This document shows positions 1-6,144 of a DNA stretch of 7,889 nt, piece after piece. The stretch is from positions 1 through 7,889 of the forward strand of contig USKE01000103.1 of NCBI GenBank assembly GCA_900555165.1, read 5' to 3'. Made by a program: the position numbers and the translations under genes. Positions within the stretch are counted from its first letter, which is position 1. Each line of letters starts with the position of its first letter. A model generated the notes under the pieces. The model ran no database searches. It saw only the letters and a list, made by a program, of their open reading frames with translations, and was not told the DNA's origin. The stretch is from an uncultured Porphyromonadaceae bacterium. Its GTDB lineage: Bacteria; Bacteroidota; Bacteroidia; Bacteroidales; Muribaculaceae.

Positions 1-2
1 CC

Positions 3-104
3 CCCGCCGATGCCATAGTGCGCCTGGCGGCGCTGGGGATTGTGGATTTCATTTACCGGGGAGGCCGCTTTGTGGTGGGACGCGAGCCCGCCGACGGGGC
101 CTGA
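3..104 (+). CDS. C-terminal fragment of an unrecognised protein
   Basis: An open frame enters from the left edge and ends at TGA (102-104), giving 33 residues that finish ...GRFVVGREPADGA. Its third codon positions are mostly G or C, like the other genes here, and the other two frames on this strand are worse (frame 1 has a stop at once), so I read it as the tail of a real gene. I cannot name the family from so little. The pattern of a short strand, a turn with two glycines and a final valine-rich strand is seen at the ends of many enzymes and is not diagnostic. The next gene has its own promoter 60 nt downstream, so this is probably a separate transcription unit. No convincing terminator is visible after it. 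Confidence 0.55.
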   Translation, partial: PADAIVRLAALGIVDFIYRGGRFVVGREPADGA

Positions 105-165
105 TGACCGTGGCTTTGTGATAAATCGGCCACCTCCGGCCTGTGCGGCTCACTATTTCTGAGTA

Positions 166-196
166 TTGTAAGGGTGATGCGAAGTACATAACTTTG
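166..196 (+). promoter_or_regulatory. Bacteroidota-type promoter of the TonB receptor gene
   Basis: TTG at 166-168 (ATTG where the consensus is TTTG) and TAACTTTG at 189-196 are separated by 20 nt. This matches the known Bacteroidota primary-sigma promoter, -33 TTTG and -7 TAnnTTTG. Transcription would begin near 201-203, leaving a leader of about 25 nt before the ATG at 227. This placement is why the upstream in-frame GTG at 143 is not accepted as the start. Confidence 0.75.
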
Positions 197-226
197 CACC
201 TTAAATCAGAAAAGAGCAATATTGAA

Positions 227-2530
227 ATGATCAGGAGGACACTTTCTCTGATCGCCGCCGTGTTGATGGCGGCGGTCTCTGCAAGCGCGCTTGCCGCCGT
301 GTCAGACGCGAATATCGGCGGCCATGTGATAGATGCCGACAACGGAGAGCACATACCCGGATGCCTGGTGAAGATCTCAGGCACGAATCTGGCCACGATG
401 ACCGACGGCTCGGGGCATTATGTGTTCCGCGACCTCACGCCGGGCACGTATACCCTTGAGGTGTCGATGCTCGGATACCGCACCGAAAGCAATAAGACTG
501 CCGTTGAGGCCCAACAGACCGTGGAGCTGAATTTCGAGATCGCCCCCGACGCCTTCATGCTCGACCAGGTGGTGGTCACGTCGTCAAAGACCGAGACACG
601 CCGCCGCGAGAGTCCGTCGCTGGTCAACGTGCTGTCGGGTAAGACCTTCCTCGATGTAGGTGCATGCTCGCTGGCCGACGGCCTTGACTTTCAGCCCGGC
701 GTGCGCGTCGAGAACGACTGCCAGAACTGCGGTTTCACGCAAGTGAGGATAAACGGTCTTGACGGCCACTACTCGCAGATACTGATGAACTCGCGCCCGG
801 TGTTCTCGGCGCTGACAGGTGTCTACGGCCTTGAGCAGATTCCCGCCAACATGATAGAGCGCGTGGAGGTGATGCGCGGCGGCGGTTCGGCGCTGTTCGG
901 CTCATCGGCCGTGGGGGGCACCATAAACATCATCACCAAAGACCCCATGACCAATTCGGCACAGCTGTCGCACCAGCTCACGTCGATAGGTCCGTCTGGC
1001 ACGCTCGACAACAACACCACCCTCAATGCCTCGGTGGTGACCGACAACAACAAGGCCGGCATGTTCATCTATGGCCAGACACGTACGCGTGACGGATATG
1101 ACCACAACGGCGACGGTTTCACCGAGGTGGCCGAGCTGAAGACGCAGACAATAGGCGCCCGCACGTTCCTCAGAACCTCAGGAAATACCAAGCTCACGCT
1201 CGAATATCACAACACGCACGAGTACCGCCGCGGGGGCGACAACCTCGACAATCCGCCACACACGGCAATGATAGCCGAGCAGACCGACCACAATATCCAT
1301 GCCGGCGAGGCGACCTTCGACCTCTGGTTCCGCGACCGCCGCGACCATCTGTCGGTATTCGCCGCCACACAGGCCACAAAGCGCCAGAGCTACTATGGTT
1401 CTGACATGGATCCCGATGCTTACGGCCGTACATCTGACCTGGTGGTGACCGCCGGATCGCAGTGGACGCACCCGATGAACCGGTTCCTGTTCATGCCGGC
1501 CGAGCTTGTGGCCGGTGTGGAATACTCATACAACCGCCTGCATGACGTCACCGTGGGGTATGACCACGATATTCTTCAGAACGTGAATATATACAGCGCC
1601 TATCTGCAGAACGAGTGGAAGAACCGGCAGTGGGGTTTCCTGGTGGGAGCGCGTGTCGACAAACACTCGATGATCCACAATGCCATAGTGTCGCCGCGTG
1701 TCAACGTGCGTTACAATCCGAGCGAGAATTTCAATTTCCGCGCGTCGTACTCGACCGGTTTCCGTTCGCCGCAGGCCTACGACGAGGATTTCCATGTGGC
1801 CATTGTCGGCGGCGAGCGCGTGGTCACCGTGCTGGCTCCGGGGCTGAAACAGGAGAGTTCGCAGAGCGTGAGCCTGTCGGCCGACATGTACCACCGTATC
1901 GGCAACGTGCAGACCAACCTGCTTGTCGAGGGGTTCTTCACAGACCTGCGCGATGTGTTCGCCTTGCGTCAGCTCGACGGTCTCGACGCCAACGGAAACG
2001 CCGTGCTTGAGCGCTACAACGGGTCGGGTGCCCGTGTGATGGGCCTCAACATCGAGGCCAAGGCGTTCTTTTCAAGCCGTATTGACGTGCAGGGTGGTGT
2101 GACCTTGCAGCGCAGCCGTTATAATGAACCCGAGCAGTGGAGCGACAATCCGGATGTTCCCGCCGAGAAACGTATGTTCCGCACCCCCGATGTCTACGGC
2201 TATTTCACCGCCAACTGGAATGTCACCCGCTCGCTGAAAGCCACGCTCACCGGCACCGGCACCGGGCCGATGCTGGTGCAGCATCTCGAAGGGTCGGGTA
2301 CCGATGTGGATCTGGCCGTGCGCACGCAGTCATTCTTCGACGCATCGCTGAAACTGACCTACTGTTTCCGCGTATTCAACCGCGTTGACCTTGACCTCTC
2401 GGCCGGCGTGAGCAACATATTCAACTCTTACCAGAATGATTTTGACAGCGGTGCGCGCCGCGACTCGGGCTATATCTATGGCCCCGCGCTGCCCCGCTGT
2501 GTGAGCGTGGGCGTGTCGCTGTCACTGTGA
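227..2530 (+). CDS. TonB-dependent outer-membrane receptor (small-ligand type, no SusD partner)
   Basis: This 767-residue protein should import a scarce small ligand across the outer membrane using TonB/ExbBD energy. In order: a signal peptide (about 1-24, MIRR then a hydrophobic core ending ALAA), a carboxypeptidase-regulatory-like beta domain (about 28-107), a TonB-box-like DQVVVTSS (113-120), the plug (about 121-238, with RVEVMRGGGSALFGSSAVGG and ending NIITK), and a beta barrel to the C-terminus. The barrel has FRSP (512-515) and APGLKQE (537-543), which resemble the FRAP and NPNL/NPDL boxes of haem and colicin-type receptors, but I cannot assign a ligand. The plug carries a CxxC pair (DCQNCG, 164-169), and an early barrel loop has an EF-hand-like calcium motif (292-303). 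The start at 227 is set by the signal peptide and the promoter; an in-frame GTG at 143 lies upstream of that promoter. No SusD-like gene follows, so this is not a SusCD glycan pair. The protein ends in Leu rather than the usual aromatic residue. Confidence 0.95.
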   Translation: MIRRTLSLIAAVLMAAVSASALAAVSDANIGGHVIDADNGEHIPGCLVKISGTNLATMTDGSGHYVFRDLTPGTYTLEVSMLGYRTESNKTAVEAQQTVELNFEIAPDAFMLDQVVVTSSKTETRRRESPSLVNVLSGKTFLDVGACSLADGLDFQPGVRVENDCQNCGFTQVRINGLDGHYSQILMNSRPVFSALTGVYGLEQIPANMIERVEVMRGGGSALFGSSAVGGTINIITKDPMTNSAQLSHQLTSIGPSGTLDNNTTLNASVVTDNNKAGMFIYGQTRTRDGYDHNGDGFTEVAELKTQTIGARTFLRTSGNTKLTLEYHNTHEYRRGGDNLDNPPHTAMIAEQTDHNIHAGEATFDLWFRDRRDHLSVFAATQATKRQSYYGSDMDPDAYGRTSDLVVTAGSQWTHPMNRFLFMPAELVAGVEYSYNRLHDVTVGYDHDILQNVNIYSAYLQNEWKNRQWGFLVGARVDKHSMIHNAIVSPRVNVRYNPSENFNFRASYSTGFRSPQAYDEDFHVAIVGGERVVTVLAPGLKQESSQSVSLSADMYHRIGNVQTNLLVEGFFTDLRDVFALRQLDGLDANGNAVLERYNGSGARVMGLNIEAKAFFSSRIDVQGGVTLQRSRYNEPEQWSDNPDVPAEKRMFRTPDVYGYFTANWNVTRSLKATLTGTGTGPMLVQHLEGSGTDVDLAVRTQSFFDASLKLTYCFRVFNRVDLDLSAGVSNIFNSYQNDFDSGARRDSGYIYGPALPRCVSVGVSLSL

Positions 2531-2533
2531 CCA

Positions 2534-2625
2534 CCCATTACTCCCATAATTCCCATTACTCCCATAACTCCCAGGCCTGATGCTATGGGAATTATGGGAG
2601 TAATGGGAATTATGGGAGTTATGGG
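2534..2625. repeat. Inverted pair of 9-bp G-rich tandem repeats (40-bp hairpin, G-quadruplex pattern)
   Basis: The left arm (2534-2573) has five CCC tracts exactly 9 bp apart (2534, 2543, 2552, 2561, 2570). The right arm (2586-2625) has five GGG tracts exactly 9 bp apart (2587, 2596, 2605, 2614, 2623). The unit is TGGGARTWA. The arms pair over 40 positions with two mismatches (2568/2591 and 2539/2620) around a 12-nt loop at 2574-2585. Each arm also fits the G3-N6-G3 pattern for a G-quadruplex, on the + strand for the right arm and the - strand for the left. It lies between the stop codons of two convergent genes, so both transcripts read the C-rich arm and then the G-rich arm. It may block read-through from both sides, but neither side has a clear U-tract, so it is not a textbook intrinsic terminator. 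Confidence 0.9.
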
Positions 2626-2631
2626 AAAGGT

Positions 2632-3282
2632 TTATGGGTTGGTGGCTTGGGTGGGCTTTTCCGTGGTGGGGAGCATGGCGGCGGCATCGGCCAGCGAGGG
2701 GGTGATGATTACCACCTCGCCGGGGTAGACATCGGGTTTCAGGCGCTCGATGTCGGTGTTCTTGAGGCGCACGCACCCTTCGGTGTCGCGTGTGCCAATC
2801 GATTCGGGCTTGTGGGTGCCGTGAATGCCTATGCCTTTGTGGCCGGGGGTGGCCAGGCGGATGAACCAGGGGCCGTAGGCGCCGGCGATTTTCCCGTTGC
2901 CGTCGCCGAAATCATGTTCCCAGCCCGAGGCATCCTCGATTGACTCCACACAGAACACCCCTTCGGGGGTGCGCATGTCGCCGCGTTCACTCTTGTTGCC
3001 GGGGGCTTTCCCCACGGCTATGCCGTATTCGTGCCGCAGGGTGCCGTCGTAGCCGAAGACGCGCAGTTTCATATCTTCTTTAGAGATGACTATGACCGCG
3101 GCCCGTTCTACCTTGGCCAGTGTGTGGGTGTAGTTTCGGTGCACCAGATAGAGTGCCACGTATGGAGCCAGTACGGCCAGCAGGGTCACAATGATGACGA
3201 TGGCCTTGAGGCGTGTGTCGGTGCCCTGCGGGCGCGGGGGCTGCGGCGGTGTAAAGGGTATTTCCTGAGGGTTGCCGGTCAT
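2632..3282 (-). CDS. Membrane-anchored L,D-transpeptidase (YkuD domain)
   Basis: This 216-residue protein has a short Pro-rich cytoplasmic N-terminus, one membrane segment (about 24-47) and a periplasmic YkuD domain (about 62-195). The family cross-links peptidoglycan stem peptides or attaches proteins to them through a catalytic cysteine. The visible active-site elements are IGIHGT (151-156, His154) and TEGCVRL (167-173, Cys170). The usual family box is [S/T]HGC, so Glu168 stands where His is common; the catalytic Cys and the HGT histidine are kept. RTPEGVF (104-110) and the GPWFIRL stretch (137-143) also fit the family. It starts 2 nt after the stop of the upstream gene with no clear Shine-Dalgarno site, so it is probably translated by coupling. 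It could be a carboxypeptidase or another YkuD-type hydrolase instead. Confidence 0.9.
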   Translation of the reverse strand: MTGNPQEIPFTPPQPPRPQGTDTRLKAIVIIVTLLAVLAPYVALYLVHRNYTHTLAKVERAAVIVISKEDMKLRVFGYDGTLRHEYGIAVGKAPGNKSERGDMRTPEGVFCVESIEDASGWEHDFGDGNGKIAGAYGPWFIRLATPGHKGIGIHGTHKPESIGTRDTEGCVRLKNTDIERLKPDVYPGEVVIITPSLADAAAMLPTTEKPTQATNP

Positions 3283-3284
3283 TT

Positions 3285-4400
3285 TCAGTCGGTGAAATAC
3301 ATGATCAGTCGATTATAGTCGTAGGGGTCACGCGCCACCCCTGCTATGTATCGGCCTGTGGCGGGGCCGTCCTGCAACAGGTGAGGCGTTTCGTCAGCAT
3401 CGAAATAGAAATAGACATAGTGCCGGGCACCGGTCTCGGGATTGGTGAGCACAGCGGCAAAGTCTGTGAATTTCGACCCGGAGTTGTGCATCCGCGGGTA
3501 TGCGACTTCAGCCGGCTTGCGTGACGGGTCGTTGACCTCGAGTACCCAGTGGTTCGAGCTGTCGGGAAGAGGCAGCGATTCTGCGCCCGGCACCGACCGG
3601 TCAATGTTTCCCACAAGGTTGTTGGCCTTGTAGAAGTTCAGTAGGGCGCGTTTGCATTTCGAGGTGTTCACGGCCATGCGGGCGTTGTTGTCGGCGTAGA
3701 TGCTGTTGAGCAGGAGCATATCCTCGCGGTCGATGAGATACTGTGAGGCCACATACCCCTCGATTGGTTCGGCACCCGGCGCTGTCGGTTTGTATTTGGC
3801 GTGTGCCCACTGGCCGTCATTCTCATAGATGATGAGTTCGGCCGAGTAGGGGATTGAACCGACGCGGTTATACTCTACGCCCGACATGCGCGTGTTGCGC
3901 ATAACGATGTCGGTGATGGCGTAGGCGCGGGGTGCCTCGCGGTCGCGCTGTTCGGGCAGGTACACGTTTTCGTAATAGTACCAGCCCCCTATTCCTCCGA
4001 AGATCACGAGTACCACTATGCTTATTACCAGCACGGCAATCCATGATTTCTTTTTAGGAGCCTGTGCCGGATAAGGCTGAGCGGGCCCATAGTTCTGCTG
4101 TGGCATGCCGTAGGGCATCTGTGCCTGAGGGTTATAAGGGGGCGGGGGATAACCGGGCTGGCCCGGAACGCTCTGTGTCGGTTCGGGTTGCTGTGGTTGC
4201 CACTGTGGCTGTACGTTGTCGGGGGTAGCCGCCTCGGGTGTTGGGGTGTCGTCGGCAGGGTTGTTGCCCTGGTTGTCGTTGACAGGATTGTTGTTGCCGG
4301 AGGTGTCTTGCTGAGTCTCAGGCCGGTCTACGGGTGTACCGCAGAAGATACAGAAATTAAGACCCTGGGGTATTTCCTGTCCGCATTGGCTGCAATTCAT
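3285..4400 (-). CDS. Zinc-ribbon, single-pass membrane protein with SH3-like extracytoplasmic domain
   Basis: This 371-residue protein is modular. Residues 3-20 form a CxxC-x10-CxxC zinc ribbon (Cys3, 6, 17, 20), followed by a long low-complexity Pro/Gln/Asn linker (about 24-113), a Lys patch (116-118) and one membrane helix (about 119-142). Residues 160-223 look like an SH3b-type domain (strands around AELIIYENDGQWAHAKY, then EGYVASQYL). A C-terminal domain of about 145 residues is one I do not recognise. By the positive-inside rule the zinc ribbon is cytoplasmic and the SH3-like part periplasmic. SH3b domains often bind cell wall, and the next gene, 2 nt downstream, is an L,D-transpeptidase, so a role in the envelope is likely but inferred. 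The exact function is unknown. Confidence 0.85.
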   Translation of the reverse strand: MNCSQCGQEIPQGLNFCIFCGTPVDRPETQQDTSGNNNPVNDNQGNNPADDTPTPEAATPDNVQPQWQPQQPEPTQSVPGQPGYPPPPYNPQAQMPYGMPQQNYGPAQPYPAQAPKKKSWIAVLVISIVVLVIFGGIGGWYYYENVYLPEQRDREAPRAYAITDIVMRNTRMSGVEYNRVGSIPYSAELIIYENDGQWAHAKYKPTAPGAEPIEGYVASQYLIDREDMLLLNSIYADNNARMAVNTSKCKRALLNFYKANNLVGNIDRSVPGAESLPLPDSSNHWVLEVNDPSRKPAEVAYPRMHNSGSKFTDFAAVLTNPETGARHYVYFYFDADETPHLLQDGPATGRYIAGVARDPYDYNRLIMYFTD

Positions 4401-4426
4401 GGTAGTGTGTCGATTGGTTACGGTTT

Positions 4427-4457
4427 GAAATATGGAGAATGGAAAGTGTGTTGAAAA
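4427..4457 (-). promoter_or_regulatory. Possible weak promoter of the zinc-ribbon/L,D-transpeptidase operon
   Basis: On the - strand, TTTT (4457-4454) is followed after 19 nt by CATATTTC (4434-4427). This is only a partial match to TTTG-N20-TAnnTTTG. The position would suit a leader of about 20 nt before the ATG at 4400, and a promoter is expected because the pgi terminator lies just upstream. The match alone is not persuasive. Confidence 0.25.
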
Positions 4458-4505
4458 GAAGAGGGCGGAGGGGGGCCGCAGTGTATGCGGCCTGTCCCTC
4501 CGCCC
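4453..4505 (-). terminator. Rho-independent terminator of pgi
   Basis: Beginning 25 nt after the pgi stop codon, a 10-bp G/C-rich stem (4505-4496 with 4472-4463) is followed, after a small asymmetric internal loop (3 nt against 1 nt), by a 7-bp stem (4492-4486 with 4480-4474) and a 5-nt loop. The - strand then runs TCTTCTTTTC (4462-4453). A strong stem plus a T-rich tail is a classic intrinsic terminator oriented for pgi. Confidence 0.88.
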
Positions 4506-4530
4506 GGTTATGCAGTAGGTTCAGGCCGGC

Positions 4531-5877
4531 TTAGATGCGCGACTTGATGGCTGCAGTCTCGGCCTCGTAGCCCGGTTTCTCGAGCAGGGCGAACATGTTG
4601 CGCTTGTAGGCCTCTACGCCCGGTTGGTTGAACGGGTTTACACCGAGAAGATAGCCCGAGATGCCGCAGGCTTTCTCGAAGAAGTAGATGAGCTCGCCCA
4701 GGTACTGCTCCTTGAGGGCGGGGATGGTGACGCGGATCACGGGTACGCCGCCGTCGACGTGGGCGATGCGGGTGCCGAGTTCGGCCATCTTGTTTACCTC
4801 GTCGACACGCTTGCCGGCCAGGTAGTTGAGGCCGTCGAGGTTGGCGTCGTCAGAGGGGATGACGGTCTTGTGCTCTACATTCTCTACAGAGAGCACGGTC
4901 TCGAAGATGGTGCGCTCGCCTTCCTGGATCCACTGGCCCATCGAGTGCAGGTCGGTCGAGAAATCGACGGCGGCGGGGAAGATACCCTTGCCGTCCTTGC
5001 CCTCAGACTCGCCGTAGAGTTGTTTCCACCATTCGCCGAAGAAGTGGAGTTTCGGGCTGTAGTTTACCAGAATCTCGATTTTCTTGCCGGCGCGGTACAG
5101 GGCGTTGCGGGTTGTGGCGTAGACGAACGAGGCGTTTGTCTCGTCAGAGGGTGCCTCGGTGGCTTTCTCCATCAGGCGTGCGCCCTCCACGAGAGCGCGG
5201 ATGTCGAATCCGGCCACGGCGATGGGGAGCAGACCGACGGGGGTCAGCACCGAGAAACGGCCGCCCACGTTGTCGGGGATGATGAATGTCTTGTAGCCCT
5301 CTTCGGTGGCGAGCTGGCGCAGCGCGCCTTTCTTCTCGTCGGTGATGGCCACGATACGTTTTGCGGCCTCGGCTTTGCCGACCTGTTTCTCAAGCTGTTC
5401 CTTGAGCAGACGGAAGGCGATGGCGGGTTCGGTGGTGGTGCCCGACTTCGAGATTACGATGATGCCGAATTTTTTGTCGGCCAGGAAGTCCTGAAGTTCG
5501 TTGAGGTAGTCTTCGCCGATGTTCTGGCCGGCGAAGATGACGCGGCTGCGACGGCTGTCGCCGGCAGCGCGGAGCTGGCTGAACGAGTCGCCGAGAGCCT
5601 CGATTACGGCTTTGGCGCCCAAGTAGCTGCCGCCGATGCCGACGGCAACGATATAGTCGCAGTTTTCGTTGAGAGATTTCGCGGTGGCCTCGATATCGGC
5701 CAGGTGTGCGTCGGTGATTTCCGAGGGGAGTTTCACCCAGCCAAGGAAGTCGGCGCCGAGGCCCGAGCCGTCATAGAGCTTTTTGAGACCGTCGGCGGCA
5801 TCGTGGTTGAGTGACTGAATCTGCTCGGCGGTAACGGTGCCGAGCACGTGCTTTACATCAACTGAAATTGTTGCCAT
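4531..5877 (-). CDS. pgi: Glucose-6-phosphate isomerase
   Basis: This cytoplasmic enzyme interconverts glucose 6-phosphate and fructose 6-phosphate in glycolysis and gluconeogenesis. The protein has 448 residues, the size of the short bacterial type. Visible motifs are GIGGS (80-84), the sugar-phosphate-binding loop SKSGTTTE (143-150), the first family signature around [11 protein letters not shown] (205-215), QLYGE with Glu290, DLHSMGQW with His311, and the second signature [14 protein letters not shown] (412-425) ending in Lys425. Glu290, His311 and Lys425 match the catalytic residues known in the Bacillus-type enzyme. I chose the ATG at 5877 because family members begin about there and the in-frame ATG at 5961 overlaps the -7 element of the promoter. 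It stands alone: its own promoter lies upstream and its terminator just downstream. Confidence 0.98.
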   Translation of the reverse strand: MATISVDVKHVLGTVTAEQIQSLNHDAADGLKKLYDGSGLGADFLGWVKLPSEITDAHLADIEATAKSLNENCDYIVAVGIGGSYLGAKAVIEALGDSFSQLRAAGDSRRSRVIFAGQNIGEDYLNELQDFLADKKFGIIVISKSGTTTEPAIAFRLLKEQLEKQVGKAEAAKRIVAITDEKKGALRQLATEEGYKTFIIPDNVGGRFSVLTPVGLLPIAVAGFDIRALVEGARLMEKATEAPSDETNASFVYATTRNALYRAGKKIEILVNYSPKLHFFGEWWKQLYGESEGKDGKGIFPAAVDFSTDLHSMGQWIQEGERTIFETVLSVENVEHKTVIPSDDANLDGLNYLAGKRVDEVNKMAELGTRIAHVDGGVPVIRVTIPALKEQYLGELIYFFEKACGISGYLLGVNPFNQPGVEAYKRNMFALLEKPGYEAETAAIKSRI

Positions 5878-5958
5878 GTTGTAGGAAAAGTATGTAGATA
5901 GTTGTTTGTCCTCTGATAATAGGCGCACGTTACAGTAGGCCTTGATTATAATAACATG

Positions 5959-5990
5959 CAAATTTACTGATTTCCCTGCTCATTGTCAAA
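5959..5990 (-). promoter_or_regulatory. Bacteroidota-type promoter of pgi
   Basis: On the - strand, TTTG (5990-5987) and TAAATTTG (5966-5959) are separated by exactly 20 nt, a full match to the -33/-7 consensus of Bacteroidota. Transcription would start near 5953, giving a leader of about 75 nt before the ATG at 5877. That is long compared with the other two clear promoters in this window; I see no riboswitch or strong hairpin in it. Confidence 0.85.
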
Positions 5991-6045
5991 AATTTTTGCC
6001 TGACCCGCGGCAGGGCGCCTGGAATGTATCCTGCGGCAACAGGCT

Positions 6046-6073
6046 ACGGCTGTGTGCCCGGGGGTACAGCCGT
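6046..6073. repeat. Perfect 8-bp inverted repeat in the pgi/acyltransferase divergent region
   Basis: ACGGCTGT (6046-6053) and ACAGCCGT (6066-6073) are exact reverse complements, with a 12-nt G-rich spacer. The repeat lies upstream of both divergent promoters (15 nt before the -33 box of the + strand promoter and about 55 nt beyond that of pgi). It could be an operator or just a chance palindrome; nothing identifies a regulator. Confidence 0.4.
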
Positions 6074-6088
6074 TGTATTGGCGGGGGA

Positions 6089-6120
6089 TTTGCGTGGGTC
6101 GGCGATATTCGTTAACTTTG
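6089..6120 (+). promoter_or_regulatory. Bacteroidota-type promoter of the acyltransferase gene
   Basis: TTTG (6089-6092) and TAACTTTG (6113-6120) are separated by exactly 20 nt, a full consensus match. The -7 octamer is identical to that of the TonB receptor promoter. The start of transcription would be near 6126, giving a leader of about 19 nt to the ATG at 6145. Confidence 0.85.
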
Positions 6121-6144
6121 GCATGACAAGACAGAATCTCGAAG

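Noticed and set aside
143..226. N-terminal extension of the TonB receptor from an in-frame GTG
   Set aside because: It would place the start upstream of the promoter elements at 166-196, and the added 28 residues precede a complete signal peptide beginning at the ATG at 227.
104..226. Cobalamin or other riboswitch before the TonB receptor
   Set aside because: The predicted leader is only about 25 nt, too short for a riboswitch, and I see no conserved B12-box-like core in the gap.
227..2530. SusC of a polysaccharide utilisation locus
   Set aside because: The protein is shorter than usual SusC proteins, no SusD gene follows, and no glycan enzymes are in the window.
2534..2625. CRISPR-like array
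   Set aside because: The unit is only 9 bp with no unique spacers, and no cas gene is near.
2531..2631. Hairpin as a simple rho-independent terminator
   Set aside because: Neither direction has a run of T after the stem, and the tandem 9-bp build is unlike ordinary terminators; a transcription-blocking role remains possible.
2585..2728. Small + strand open frame reading Met-Gly-Ile/Val repeats, then a hydrophobic stretch
   Set aside because: It is the G-rich array translated by chance and then runs antisense through the L,D-transpeptidase gene. No promoter or independent support is present.
2522..2776. - strand open frame with Ser-His-Asn repeats at its end
   Set aside because: It is the L,D-transpeptidase gene in another frame running into the repeat array.
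4624..5814. Long open frame (396 codons) on the + strand, opposite pgi
   Set aside because: The codon bias of pgi leaves the opposite strand open. The translation is rich in Gly, Val, Asp and Glu without any family motif, and pgi is certain.
5878..5961. N-terminal extension of Pgi by 28 residues
   Set aside because: The upstream ATG overlaps the -7 element of the pgi promoter, and the family begins near the ATG at 5877.
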